DNA from: Rhodococcus sp. SBT000017
GTDB lineage: Bacteria > Actinomycetota > Actinomycetes > Mycobacteriales > Mycobacteriaceae
DNA: 64,000 nt
Assembly (NCBI RefSeq): GCF_003688915.1
Contig: NZ_REFU01000001.1
Span: forward strand, 3,162,001-3,226,000
Direction of reading: 5' to 3'
Shown here: piece after piece, positions 51,142-60,127 of the stretch
How the letters are laid out: each line of letters begins with the position of its first letter
Position numbering within the stretch: the stretch's first letter is position 1
Made by a program: the position numbers and the translations under genes
The notes under the pieces: generated by a model
Database searches by the model: none
The model's input: only the letters and a program-made list of their open reading frames with translations
What the model was told of the DNA's origin: nothing

Positions 51142-52098
51142 TCAGGACGGGCGTGCTTCGGCCTTCGCGCGTTCGCGGGCGAGGGAGCGATCGCGCATCT
51201 CCTCGAACTTGGTGGCCTGACGTTCGAGGTCTTCGAGGAACGCGGCGAGTTCTTCGCGCTTGTTCTCACCGCGTGCGGTGAAGTCGTTGCGCTCGAAGAC
51301 GCTCCACTTGCGCAGCACCGGCCAGACGACGTCCTCGAGGTGCTGACGCAGGTCGTAGATGCCGTGCTTGGCCATCAGCACACCGTTGCGGCGGAAGTTC
51401 GGCATCCCGGCACCGGGCATGACGAAGTTCGTCACGATGTCGGAGACCGCGTCGAGAGTCTGGTCGGGCGAGATGTCCATCGCCGCGCCGGTGATGTTGC
51501 GGTAGAAGATCATGTGCAGGTTCTCGTCGGCCGCGATGCGCTGGAGCATGCGGTCGGCGATCGGATCGTCGCAGACCTTGCCGGTGTTGCGGTGCGAGAC
51601 GCGGGTGGCGAGCTCCTGGAAGGTCACGTACGCGACCGAGTGCAGCAGGCCCGTCTGCGACCCTGCCGGCGAAGCGAACCCGTTGGTCATGTGGATCATG
51701 CGGGCTTCTTCGAGGGCGACGGGATCGACGCCGCGGGTGACGACGAGGTAGTCGCGCATGACGATGCCGTGGCGATTCTCCTCGGCGGTCCAGCGACCGA
51801 CCCAGGTTCCCCAGGCACCGTCCTGGGAGAAGTTCTCGGCTATCTCACGGTGGTAGGACGGCAGGTTGTCCTCGGTGAGCAGGTTGGTGATCATCGCGGC
51901 CTGTGCGACGTCGGAGAGCTTGGACTGCTCCGGGTCGTAGTCCTGGCCGCCGAGTGCGGCGAAGTTACGGCCTTCGTCCCACGGAACGTAGTCGTGAGGG
52001 TGCCACTCCCGCGCCATCGAAATGTGACGGTTCACATTGTCCTCGGCAGTGGGCACCAGCTCTTGCAGAAGCTCGAGCTGTGTCAGATCCCTGGCCAT
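51142..52098 (-). CDS. desA1: Acyl-ACP desaturase (DesA1-like)
   Basis: The 318-residue soluble di-iron protein has the ligand motifs WTAEENRHG (E-E-x-x-H) and ISADENLH-type AADENLHMIFYRN. It also has DYVPWDEGRNFAALGG, SDVAQAAMITNLLTEDNLPSYHREIA and FQELATRVSHRNTGK, close to mycobacterial DesA1. It introduces a double bond into acyl-ACP, feeding unsaturated fatty acid or mycolate synthesis. GAGGAGG precedes the ATG. A long hairpin follows the stop. The C-terminal Lys/Glu-rich helix (AKFEEMRDRSLARERAK) is family-typical, with the usual start chosen. Confidence 0.93.
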   Translation of the reverse strand: MARDLTQLELLQELVPTAEDNVNRHISMAREWHPHDYVPWDEGRNFAALGGQDYDPEQSKLSDVAQAAMITNLLTEDNLPSYHREIAENFSQDGAWGTWVGRWTAEENRHGIVMRDYLVVTRGVDPVALEEARMIHMTNGFASPAGSQTGLLHSVAYVTFQELATRVSHRNTGKVCDDPIADRMLQRIAADENLHMIFYRNITGAAMDISPDQTLDAVSDIVTNFVMPGAGMPNFRRNGVLMAKHGIYDLRQHLEDVVWPVLRKWSVFERNDFTARGENKREELAAFLEDLERQATKFEEMRDRSLARERAKAEARPS

Positions 52099-52226
52099 CG
52101 AGATGCCTCCTCGCGTTGACGTCAGCTCGCAAGCCTAGGGCGATCGATGCGCATCACGTGGAGCCTTGCCCAGATTCTGTTAGAGGTAGCAACCGACGCC
52201 GACACCGCGTGGTGCGACGTCACAGG

Positions 52227-52724
52227 TCATTTCTGGGCAGGTTCGAGGCCGGAGAAGTTCGGTGCGCGGAACACCCAGCCACGAAGAGCGAGGAACCGGG
52301 CGGCTCCGAAGATGCCACTCACAGCGATGACGACGAGAACCTGGAGATACGTCGCCGCTGCCCGGAACAGGATGTGCACGGCGGCCAGTGATGCGGTACT
52401 CAGGCCCAAACCGATCAGTGCCAGTCCCCCGGCTTCCCATTGCGTCTGGAACCAACCGACACGACCGGCTGCATGGAAGGTGTGACGACGGTGCAGCTCG
52501 TTGGCAAGGACGGTACTTGCGGCCACACCTGCGAGGTTGGCAGTGAACGATCCGAGGGAAGCGAGAGCGACGAACAACAGGGCGTACACACCGTTGCTCG
52601 ATACCCCGACGATCACGAAGCGCGTGAACTGAGCGAGCACCGACTCCCCGAGCATCCGCGACCTGATGCGAGGCGCACAACCCGGCGACCCGGACGCAGC
52701 CGGAACTTTCAGGGAAGTGCTCAC
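52227..52724 (-). CDS. GtrA family membrane protein
   Basis: The 165-residue protein has four hydrophobic helices with the GtrA pattern: QFTRFVIVGVSSNGVYALLFVAL, ANLAGVAASTVLANELHRRHTF (the N-x-x-H-R-R-x-x-F motif) and a last IAVSGIFGAARFLALRGWVF. GtrA-like proteins are thought to move polyprenyl-linked sugars or nucleotide sugars in cell-wall glycosylation. The GTG at 52724 is chosen because GGAG lies 6 nt upstream; the frame is open to an ATG at 52778. It is upstream of desA1 on the same strand with a 128-nt gap. Confidence 0.85.
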   Translation of the reverse strand: MSTSLKVPAASGSPGCAPRIRSRMLGESVLAQFTRFVIVGVSSNGVYALLFVALASLGSFTANLAGVAASTVLANELHRRHTFHAAGRVGWFQTQWEAGGLALIGLGLSTASLAAVHILFRAAATYLQVLVVIAVSGIFGAARFLALRGWVFRAPNFSGLEPAQK

Positions 52725-52819
52725 GAGGACTCCAGTTGTAGAACCGGAAGCGTCGGTCGGCGCTTCGACTCGATACAACTCCGCCCGCGAACGAATCGGT
52801 CTCGGACGTGACGGAAGTC

Positions 52820-52987
52820 TCAGGCCTTCGTGGAACTTTCTTCCCGAGCGCGCTTCTTACGGTCCAGGTCGATGTTGAGACTGTCGGGCTTGATCGATGC
52901 GACGAACAACACCGCAACGAGCACGACCACTACGACGATGGTGATGACGACCACCGCGATGCCGAAAATTGCCAAGATACCGTTCAT
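52820..52987 (-). CDS. Small single-helix membrane protein
   Basis: A 55-residue protein with one long hydrophobic helix near the N terminus (about 4-31; very rich in V, I and A) and a charged tail DLDRKKRAREESSTKA that would lie in the cytosol. GGGAGG sits 7 nt before the ATG, a strong ribosome site, which together with clean codon use supports a real gene. It lies 95 nt upstream of gtrA on the same strand. I recognise no family; small proteins of this build are common in actinobacteria. Confidence 0.65.
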   Translation of the reverse strand: MNGILAIFGIAVVVITIVVVVVLVAVLFVASIKPDSLNIDLDRKKRAREESSTKA

Positions 52988-53043
52988 GTCCTGCCTCCCG
53001 TGTCAGGCAATACGGTACTTGTCGTAGACAGGCCGGTCGACGT

Positions 53044-53101
53044 GCACCCCTGGGTCGTTACTGCAGGCTCCACTCCCGCACCCCTGGGTCGTAACTACAG
53101 G
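53044..53101. repeat. Two 24-nt direct repeats containing CCCTGGGTCGT
   Basis: Units at 53044-53067 and 53078-53101 differ at two positions and are 34 bp apart. Each can fold on itself weakly through CCCTG/CAGGG or CCCTG/CAGG. They fill most of the gap just after the maltokinase stop and before the small membrane gene. They could act in termination or be a small dispersed repeat. Confidence 0.6.
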
Positions 53102-53102
53102 G

Positions 53103-54488
53103 TCAGCTCACCAGGCGCGCCACGGCCCGCATCGGCAACGACAGCCAGGTGGGCCGGTTGCGTGCCTCGTACAGAACTTCGTACACGGCTTTGTCCAGCT
53201 CGTATGCGCGCAACAGGTCGGACTCATCGCGGGGATCGTGCCCGGCCACCGAGGCGTATCCGTCGAAGAATGCCGCGATGCTGCGGGCCGCCCACTTCTC
53301 GGCTCGCTCTCGCGCTGACAGATCCTCGGGCAGATCGACCAGCAGGTGGTTGGCGGCGTAGTCGAACGAGCGCAGCATTCCCGCCACGTCACGCAGAGCG
53401 CTGTCCATCTGCCGACGCTCGGCCAGGGTCTTTGCCGGCTCACCCTCGAAATCGATGAGCAGCCACCGTTCGGGAGTGCCCAGCACCTGCCCCAGATGCA
53501 GATCGCCGTGGATGCGCTGCACCGTGGTGCTGTTCGACGCCTCCGCCCGCGAGATCAGAGCGGTCGCCGCCGGGATGTACTGCGCGATCTCCGGCACCAC
53601 CCGCGCCACTCCCGAGATACGGGCAAGGATCTCCTCGACGGCGGTCGATTCCACCGACCGTTCGGCGGTACCGAGCTGCGATGCCAGGTCGTGGTGCACC
53701 TGCGCCACAGCTGCTCCGATTCGATGCGCGTCCGGGGCGAAATCGGCGGGCAATTCTTCGATCGGCGTCTGCGGAGAATCGAACACCTCTTGCACGCTGG
53801 CCAGCGCCGCAGTCCAGCCCTCGGCGGAGTTCGCGGCGAAATCCTGGGCCATGCCGAGCGTGGTGGGTTCACCGTCGACTTCGGCTTCGAGCCAGCCCCG
53901 AAGCGGCGCGACGTTGACGCTCCCCGCCTCGGCCAGCGCGCGATGCAGTTCCACATCGGGGCTGATGCCCGGCGGCACCTGACGAAACAGCTTGAGCAAC
54001 AGCAGATCACCGAGAATCACCGATGTGTTGGACTGCTCGGCCCCCAGAACCCGACCGCGCAGACCGCTCGGCACACTCGAACCGTCGACGATCTTGAATT
54101 CGATACCGCCAGTGGCCTTTCCGGCGGCAAGTGCATCCCCGTACAGGCCGATGATCTCGGGGTCGCGCAAAGCGTCGAACACCGCCACCTCGCCTGCCAC
54201 GGGCAGTATCCACGGTCGGAGGTCGTCGGTCAGTTCGGTCCGGAAACCGAGGGGCACCTGGTAGGTCTGTGTGACGGCCGCACCGTCCTGCGTCAACTGC
54301 ACCTCCACCAGCAGATGCTCGGCCGCGAAATGTGGCTCGTCCCGAAGCACGTCGCGCGCGACGATCCGCACCGCACCGACCGTCGATCCCTTTGCGCCGA
54401 ACCACCGTTGACCTGGCAACCACGCCGCCAGAGCATCCTCGAGCTGGGTTTCGACCGTGCGTGCCACACTCGAGCTGGAACCGACCAT
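53103..54488 (-). CDS. mak: Maltokinase
   Basis: The 461-residue protein has the Mak cap AWLPGQRWFGAKGSTVGAVR. It also has the kinase-like core LLLLKLFRQVPPGISPDVELHRAL, the catalytic loop RIHGDLHLGQVL and the DFG-like LLIDFEGEP. Mak phosphorylates maltose to maltose 1-phosphate with ATP in the GlgE route from trehalose to alpha-glucan. No treS, glgE or glgB gene is nearby, although mak is often beside or fused to treS. The start at 54488 is chosen over 54590, whose extra residues are not conserved. Divergent from pirin. Confidence 0.92.
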   Translation of the reverse strand: MVGSSSSVARTVETQLEDALAAWLPGQRWFGAKGSTVGAVRIVARDVLRDEPHFAAEHLLVEVQLTQDGAAVTQTYQVPLGFRTELTDDLRPWILPVAGEVAVFDALRDPEIIGLYGDALAAGKATGGIEFKIVDGSSVPSGLRGRVLGAEQSNTSVILGDLLLLKLFRQVPPGISPDVELHRALAEAGSVNVAPLRGWLEAEVDGEPTTLGMAQDFAANSAEGWTAALASVQEVFDSPQTPIEELPADFAPDAHRIGAAVAQVHHDLASQLGTAERSVESTAVEEILARISGVARVVPEIAQYIPAATALISRAEASNSTTVQRIHGDLHLGQVLGTPERWLLIDFEGEPAKTLAERRQMDSALRDVAGMLRSFDYAANHLLVDLPEDLSARERAEKWAARSIAAFFDGYASVAGHDPRDESDLLRAYELDKAVYEVLYEARNRPTWLSLPMRAVARLVS

Positions 54489-54645
54489 GAGAATCTCTCG
54501 CCGCCTTCGGGGGAGTTTGCGGAGCTTGTGACCGTACGCAGCAAAACCTACCCACTCCCGGCGAGGCTCACACACCGACCGCAAAGACACCCGAACGTTA
54601 TGCAGGTCGTACGCCGGTGCACAGACATGCTCGTAGAGTGGTCAC

Positions 54646-55410
54646 ATGTCCGCTCCACTGACCGCCCACATCGACGTACACCGCGCCGGTGATCGATCGA
54701 AAACCCGTGTGTCCTGGCTGGACTCGAAACATTCGTTCTCCTTCGGCCAGCACTACGACCCCGACAACACCCATCACGGACTGTTGCTGGTCAACAACGA
54801 CGACATCGTCACTGCCGGTCAGGGTTTCGAGACACATCCGCATCGCGACATGGAGATCGTCACGTGGGTGATGCAGGGTTCGCTGGTGCATCAGGATTCC
54901 ATCGGACACTCCGGAATCATCCATCCCGGCCTCGCGCAACGCATGACCGCAGGCAAGGGCATCATGCACTCCGAGAAGAACGACTCCTGGAGCATCGACG
55001 GCAACAGGCACACCGAACCCGTTCGCTTCGTGCAGATGTGGGTGATTCCGGACAGTCCCGGTGCCACGCCCGGATACGAGCAGCTCGAGATCGGCGACGA
55101 ATTACTGCGAGGCGGGTTGGTCACCGTCGCGTCGGGGATGGACAAGCATCGTGGTCAGGCTGCGATCACCATAGGCCAGAAGTCGGCAGCGCTGCACGCG
55201 GCACGGTTGTTGCCCGGAACCTCGGTGACGGTGCCCGACGCCCCGTTCGTGCACCTGTTCGTCGCGCGCGGAACCGTCACGCTCGAGGGAGTGGGCGAGC
55301 TCTGGGAGGGTGACGCCGTCCGCATGAGTTCGACTGGTGGACAACGTATCACCGCTACCGAGCCGGCCGAGGTACTGATCTGGGAGATGCATTCGCGACT
55401 CGGCGGTTGA
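54646..55410 (+). CDS. Pirin family protein
   Basis: The 254-residue bicupin has the pirin metal-binding residues in ETHPHRDMEIVTWVMQGSL (two His) and MTAGKGIMHSEKN (His, Glu). The N-terminal WLDSKHSFSFGQHYDP is a family hallmark. Pirins bind iron or other metals; some are quercetin dioxygenases and others act as redox-sensing regulators, so the function here is open. Stands alone, divergent from mak. The start ATG is 158 nt from the mak start. Confidence 0.9.
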   Translation: MSAPLTAHIDVHRAGDRSKTRVSWLDSKHSFSFGQHYDPDNTHHGLLLVNNDDIVTAGQGFETHPHRDMEIVTWVMQGSLVHQDSIGHSGIIHPGLAQRMTAGKGIMHSEKNDSWSIDGNRHTEPVRFVQMWVIPDSPGATPGYEQLEIGDELLRGGLVTVASGMDKHRGQAAITIGQKSAALHAARLLPGTSVTVPDAPFVHLFVARGTVTLEGVGELWEGDAVRMSSTGGQRITATEPAEVLIWEMHSRLGG

Positions 55411-55498
55411 CATCGGTGTTCGATGACACGTTGATCACGGGAGCTCGTGGTTCTCCTGGATCATCGTCGGCGGAATTCTGCTCGGCCTGATCGCCATC

Positions 55499-55768
55499 GT
55501 GCTCGGCTTCGTCGGACGGTCCAGGTACAAGAAGCGCACCGCCACCAACGGCACCGTGTCACTCTTCGCGATCATTCTCGGTTTCGTGGCCGCAGCGCTG
55601 TCCATCGTTCTCGTCGTCGTCGGCGTCGGTCTGTTCAACGCAGGTGGTGGCCAGGACTTCACCGAGTGCGTCTACAGAGCAGGCAGCGACACAGCGGCGC
55701 AACAGCAATGTGCCGACGAATTTCAGCAGAACATCGAGAACAGGTTCGACGACTCGACTCCGAACTGA
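55499..55768 (+). CDS. Small membrane protein (DUF4190-like), start uncertain
   Basis: From the GTG at 55499 the product is 89 residues with a helix (SLFAIILGFVAAALSIVLVVVG) and a soluble C-terminal tail with two Cys (TECVYRAGSDTAAQQQC). The frame is open upstream to a stop at 55424. Those codons encode WFSWIIVGGILLGLIAIVLGF, clearly a first membrane helix of the same protein, yet no ATG, GTG or TTG lies there in frame. The gene either uses an unusual start or has lost its start. Function unknown. Confidence 0.6.
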   Translation: MLGFVGRSRYKKRTATNGTVSLFAIILGFVAAALSIVLVVVGVGLFNAGGGQDFTECVYRAGSDTAAQQQCADEFQQNIENRFDDSTPN

Positions 55769-55778
55769 GTCGCCGCAC

Positions 55779-56898
55779 TCACGTCTCGGTGCCCGACGGA
55801 GTCCAATCACTTCGGGGCGTCGAGCCCGCCACGACCACCTGATTGCCGCCCTGCTGCTTGGCTTCGTACATCGCCGCGTCGGCTCGTCGCAGCAGCAGCC
55901 GTGGTGAGCTCGACGACGTCGAAACCGATGTCTTCGGAGATCGGATACGTGCAGTGTGCGACGCCTATGCTCACCGTCAGGGGTGCGGAGTCGTCCGCGG
56001 AATACGCGGCACAGCGATACTTTTCGGCCAGAGCGAGGGCCTCGTTCTCGGCCGATTTGGTCACCACCGCGAATTCCTCACCGCCCACCCGCGCAACCAG
56101 CACACCGTCCGTCGTCAACCGACGTGCGATGAGCTGCAGAGCCGCGTCCCCCTGGTGGTGACCGAATCTGTCGTTGATCGACTTGAAACGGTCCACGTCG
56201 ACGACCATCACCGAGACATCGGCCGCACCGAGGAAATACACCGGTAGTGCCTCGTCGAGCCCTCTTCGGTTGCGCACCTGAGTGAGCGGGTCGAAGTTGG
56301 CCGCCTGCGCCTGGACCTGCAGTTTGAGGAGCAGGTACTGGAAGAAGGTGGGGCCCATGAACGTGATGGGGACGAGCACCACGAGTTGCGCGATGGCCAG
56401 ACCGTGATCGGCGTCGGGCGAGAGCAAGATCAGCACGAAGAACAGCGTCACGGCGGTTGCGGCCCACAGCAGATGCAGCGCCATGACCCTCGGACTGTGG
56501 AAGAGCTGGACGTAGACGCTGTTGGCTGCGAGCATCGCGAGGGCCAAGAAGACGGTCTGAGGCGATCCGTAGGACAACAGAATCAGCGTTACTCCGATGT
56601 CCGAGTACGCGGCGAACATCAGGGACACCCGCTTCGACGGCCACGGACCCTTCAACCAGGCGACACCGACCAGCAGCGTCGACACGATCGCAACGACGAA
56701 GATCGACCGACCGATCGCAGAGGTCGGCGGGGCGTCGGTGAGCAACAGCAAAGCGGCTGCGCCGAGTCCGTACAGGAACGTGCTCAGAGAAGCAGCGAGG
56801 CGATACGGTGCGAGCGCACCGTGCAATCCGAGGTAGCTCACCACCGACTCGTAGCTGTGCGGTTGGTTCCACCACGTGCGCAGGAATGTCGATTGCAC
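55779..56898 (-). pseudogene. Membrane diguanylate cyclase with a frameshift near the C terminus
   Basis: The GTG at 56898 follows GGAGGTTAC. About six membrane helices are followed by a GGDEF domain with DPLTQVRNRRGLDEAL, DVDRFKSINDRFGHHQGD, the signature RVGGEEF and LTVSIGVA. After DVVELTT the frame enters GCT repeats and continues as AAAATSRRGDVRSQ to a stop at 55807. The canonical end, LLRRADAAMYEAKQQGGNQ, is intact in the next frame, with its stop at 55779. A one-base insertion near 55888-55905, at a CTG run, explains this. The catalytic signature survives, but the last helix of the domain is replaced. Confidence 0.75.
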
Positions 56899-57003
56899 GT
56901 AACCTCCATGCGCGTTCGGCTCAGAGATCACGGACCCGACAGGACGCCACCATGTTGGACCGGGCCGGACAAATCGACCACCGCTGATGCTATCCGACCG
57001 ACG

Positions 57004-58587
57004 TCACGCTCGGATGCCTCTTCGTCGGAACGCTGTGAAACCTCCTATACCGACGACGACGGCGACCACGACGAGCCACCCGATCGGCGCGAGGGCGAGT
57101 TCTGCTCCCGGCAATCGCGGAACGTGAGTGAAGGGCGAGAGATCGAGCCACGGCTGCGGCAGGCCCACCACCGACCCGACCTGGCCGAGGGCAACGAAGC
57201 CGCCCAGAACGGCCCACAGGACGGTCGCGAATCGAGGAACAGCACCGAACAGGGCCACGCCGATGGCCGTCACCACCCACACGGCCGGCAGCTGACCCAG
57301 TGCGCCGAGCAGGACGGACGGCAGTTCTCCTGCGATATCGCCGGTGGCCGACCCGTACGTCAGGCCGATGGTGAGGCCGACGACCAGCAGCAGCCGCGCT
57401 GGACCGAGGACGGCGAACAGGAGGTGACCTGCCAGCCACCGCAGGCGCGAGACGCCGGTGGACAGCACGATCTCGGCCAGCCCCGCCTCCTCCTCGCTGT
57501 GCAGCCGCAGCACGGCCGAGACCGAGTATGCCGCTACGACGACGCCCACGATGCTCAGTACGGCGGCGATGAACGATTGTTCGATGGTGCTGCCACCGAA
57601 CTTCTCCAGTGCGTCGCTGATGACGGCACTGCTGCCGAGCTGCCCACCGATGCCGTGGGCGGACGAACCGATGGCGATGCCGAAAAGGGCGATGCCGACG
57701 GTCCAACCCACGGTCGCGCCGCGAGTCAGTCGCCAGGCGAGCGCAACTGGCCCGGCCAGTGACCGGTCCGCCGTTGCTCGGCCACGGCGTTCGGCCAACA
57801 GTCCACTACCGAGATCGCGACGCTCGGCAGCAGCGAGCGCAGCGGTGAGGAACATCGCCGCGACGGCCAGTGACATCAGCATCGGCCACCACCTCTCGTC
57901 GGCGAACGGCCGCACCTGCGCCGACCAGCCGATCGGCGAGAACCACGACAGGGTGCCCGAGCCTGCGTCGCCGATCGCACGCGCCGCGAACGCCACGGCC
58001 AGCACGCCGAGGGCGTAACCGCGAGCCGCCCGCGCGCCCGACGCCACCTGTGCCGCCACTGCCGCGCAGCCGACGAAGACGATTCCGACCACAACGACCG
58101 ATGCCCCGTACGCGATGCTCCCGGCCACCGGGAGGCCGAACGCCCACAGCGAGATCGACGACAACGCGCCCGTCGCCGCCACCGCGCCGCCCGCCAGCGC
58201 GATCGCCGCGGCCAACCCGGCGTACCGACCCACAGCCGTCGATCCGATCAGCTCGGTTCGACCCGCATCCTCCTCGCCTCGGGTGTGCCGAACCACGGTG
58301 AGGATCGCCGCCAGCGGAACCAGCGCCAGCACCGCCCCCGAGCGCCACGACACCAGAGCGCCCAGGTCGCTGCCGAAGATCGGGCCGACGAGCGCTGCCT
58401 GCGCAGGCGTCGACAGGGTGCCGAGATAGAAGGCCTGACGGTCCGCAGCCGTCGGATACAGCCCTTCGAAGCTGACCGCGTAGAGCAGCGGGAGAGCCCC
58501 GAGCAGGACGATCCACAACGGTGCCACCAGACGATCGCGGCGCAGATACAACCGCAGCAGAGCGCCCGTGCCGGTCAGGGCGTTCAT
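57004..58587 (-). CDS. ABC-2 type exporter permease (antibiotic/multidrug type)
   Basis: The 527-residue protein has about 12 membrane segments in two similar halves, the layout of actinobacterial polyketide-antibiotic exporter permeases. [26 protein letters not shown] begins the first half and [24 protein letters not shown] the second. [17 protein letters not shown] and [17 protein letters not shown] are the matching cytosolic motifs of each half. It is coupled to the ATPase gene by ATGA (58584-58587) and is last in the tetR-ATPase-permease operon. Confidence 0.88.
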   Translation of the reverse strand: MNALTGTGALLRLYLRRDRLVAPLWIVLLGALPLLYAVSFEGLYPTAADRQAFYLGTLSTPAQAALVGPIFGSDLGALVSWRSGAVLALVPLAAILTVVRHTRGEEDAGRTELIGSTAVGRYAGLAAAIALAGGAVAATGALSSISLWAFGLPVAGSIAYGASVVVVGIVFVGCAAVAAQVASGARAARGYALGVLAVAFAARAIGDAGSGTLSWFSPIGWSAQVRPFADERWWPMLMSLAVAAMFLTAALAAAERRDLGSGLLAERRGRATADRSLAGPVALAWRLTRGATVGWTVGIALFGIAIGSSAHGIGGQLGSSAVISDALEKFGGSTIEQSFIAAVLSIVGVVVAAYSVSAVLRLHSEEEAGLAEIVLSTGVSRLRWLAGHLLFAVLGPARLLLVVGLTIGLTYGSATGDIAGELPSVLLGALGQLPAVWVVTAIGVALFGAVPRFATVLWAVLGGFVALGQVGSVVGLPQPWLDLSPFTHVPRLPGAELALAPIGWLVVVAVVVGIGGFTAFRRRGIRA

Positions 58588-59462
58588 GCGTAGTACCTCA
58601 GGAACAGTTCTTCGAGCGTCGGAGCGGAACTGACCAGGCCGCGGACTCCGGCGTCGGCGAGTACGTGCATCGTCGCCGCAAGGGCGTCGTTCTCCACCGT
58701 GCAGGTGACGGAGGATCCCTCGACTCGGACTTCGGACACCCCCGCGAGCGTGGCGAGACCGTCGGGCATGCGCTCGAGATCGGCGGTGACCGTCGTGCGG
58801 GTCAGGTGTCGCATCGACGCCAGGGTCCCGGTGTCGACCGTCCGTCCCCCTCTCACGATCGTCACCGAACTGCACAGCGCATCCACCTCGGACAGGATGT
58901 GCGACGACAACAGCACCGTGACTCCGCGTCGGGCAGCATCTTTCACGCAGTCGCCGAAATGCTGCTCCATCAGCGGATCGAGTCCCGAGGTGGGTTCGTC
59001 GAGGATCAGCAACTCGACGTCGGAGGCAAGGGCGGAGATCAGCGCGACCTTCTGCCGATTGCCTTTGGAGTAGGTACGGGTGCGTTTACCGGGGTCGAGG
59101 GAGAACCGTTCGAGCAGTTCGGCGCGGCGGGCGGTGTCGATTCCGCCGCGCATCCGGCCGAGCAGATCGATCACTTCGCCGCCGGTCAGCGACGGCCACA
59201 GTGTCACATCACCCGGGACGTAGGCCAGGCGTCGATGCAGCGCCACGGGGTCGGCCCACGGGTCGCCGCCGAGCAAGCGCACCTGCCCCGACGTCGCGCG
59301 GACGAGCCCGAGCAGTACACGGATGGTCGTGGATTTACCGGCCCCGTTGGGGCCGAGGAAGCCGTGCACCTCACCGGTCGGCACGTGCAGGTCCAGTCCG
59401 TCGAGCGCGCGGACCGACCCGAACGTCTTCACCAGCCCGTCCACGGAGATTGCTTCGGTCAT
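58584..59462 (-). CDS. ABC transporter ATP-binding protein
   Basis: The 292-residue ATPase has Walker [17 protein letters not shown], a Q-loop region AYVPGD, signature [13 protein letters not shown] (SKGN, as in this exporter group), Walker [16 protein letters not shown] and H-loop SSHILSEVD. It drives the double-length permease encoded next. The start at 59462 is fixed by the ATGA overlap with the TetR gene. The cargo is probably a hydrophobic compound. Confidence 0.92.
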   Translation of the reverse strand: MTEAISVDGLVKTFGSVRALDGLDLHVPTGEVHGFLGPNGAGKSTTIRVLLGLVRATSGQVRLLGGDPWADPVALHRRLAYVPGDVTLWPSLTGGEVIDLLGRMRGGIDTARRAELLERFSLDPGKRTRTYSKGNRQKVALISALASDVELLILDEPTSGLDPLMEQHFGDCVKDAARRGVTVLLSSHILSEVDALCSSVTIVRGGRTVDTGTLASMRHLTRTTVTADLERMPDGLATLAGVSEVRVEGSSVTCTVENDALAATMHVLADAGVRGLVSSAPTLEELFLRYYA

Positions 59463-60073
59463 GACGTGGCCTCCAGATAGGTGTCCAAAGCCTGGGAGTC
59501 GGTGAACAACCCGTCGGTGTAGAGCTCGAGCGCAGGAAGGGTGATCTCGTCGCCGAGCGCGCTCAGGGCCTCGCGGAAGTCGACGTCGGGGCCGGCCATC
59601 TGCACGTACAACAGCAGTCCACCGACGTTCTGTCGCGTCAGAAATCGGGCGCGTGCCGCGGGGTCTCGGCTGGGGGTGAAACGACCCTCGCGGACCCCGT
59701 CGTCGATATAGCGGACGGCGTCGTCGACCATGTGCTCGAACAACTCTCGCGCCAACGTGCCGCCCGCGGAGAAGCTCCGCACGATGTAGGCGACGAGCGG
59801 CGCGTACTCGTCCATGCGAGCCAGTTGCTCCATCATTCCGGTGGGTGCCGCCGACGCCGCCTTCGACTCTCGGATCACTCGCAGGACATGCTCGTCGCAC
59901 GCCCTTCGCAGCCCGTCCTTGGACCCGAAGTGGTGATTGAGCAGCCCGGGAGAGACGCCCGCCGCTGTGGCGATGGACCGCACGCCTGCGGTGAAGCCTT
60001 GCGAGCCGAAGACGCCGATCGCGGTGTCGCGAATCCGAGCCCTGGTGGTGAGATCCTCCGATGCTGTACGCAT
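59459..60073 (-). CDS. TetR family transcriptional regulator of the exporter operon
   Basis: The 204-residue protein has a TetR helix-turn-helix (about 10-55: [30 protein letters not shown], read here as two adjoining segments, then [16 protein letters not shown]). Its C-terminal domain is of the exporter-regulator kind. It leads the operon and overlaps the ATPase gene by ATGA. TGCTGTAC/GTACAGCA lies over its start codon, so it probably represses its own operon until the exported compound binds. The ATG at 60073 is preferred to one at 60109. Confidence 0.87.
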   Translation of the reverse strand: MRTASEDLTTRARIRDTAIGVFGSQGFTAGVRSIATAAGVSPGLLNHHFGSKDGLRRACDEHVLRVIRESKAASAAPTGMMEQLARMDEYAPLVAYIVRSFSAGGTLARELFEHMVDDAVRYIDDGVREGRFTPSRDPAARARFLTRQNVGGLLLYVQMAGPDVDFREALSALGDEITLPALELYTDGLFTDSQALDTYLEATS

Positions 60074-60081
60074 GTACAGCA
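60062..60081. promoter_or_regulatory. Operator-like palindrome at the exporter tetR start
   Basis: TGCTGTAC-GCAT-GTACAGCA: perfect 8-nt arms with a 4-nt centre that includes the start codon, in the 54-nt gap to the divergent M13 peptidase gene. Confidence 0.6.
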
Positions 60082-60127
60082 CATTAAACACCCGTTCAAA
60101 CAAGCGCAAGAGTGTAAAGATGGACGC

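Noticed and set aside
53041..53101. Direct repeats as a CRISPR array
   Set aside because: Only two units, a spacer of 10 nt and no cas genes.
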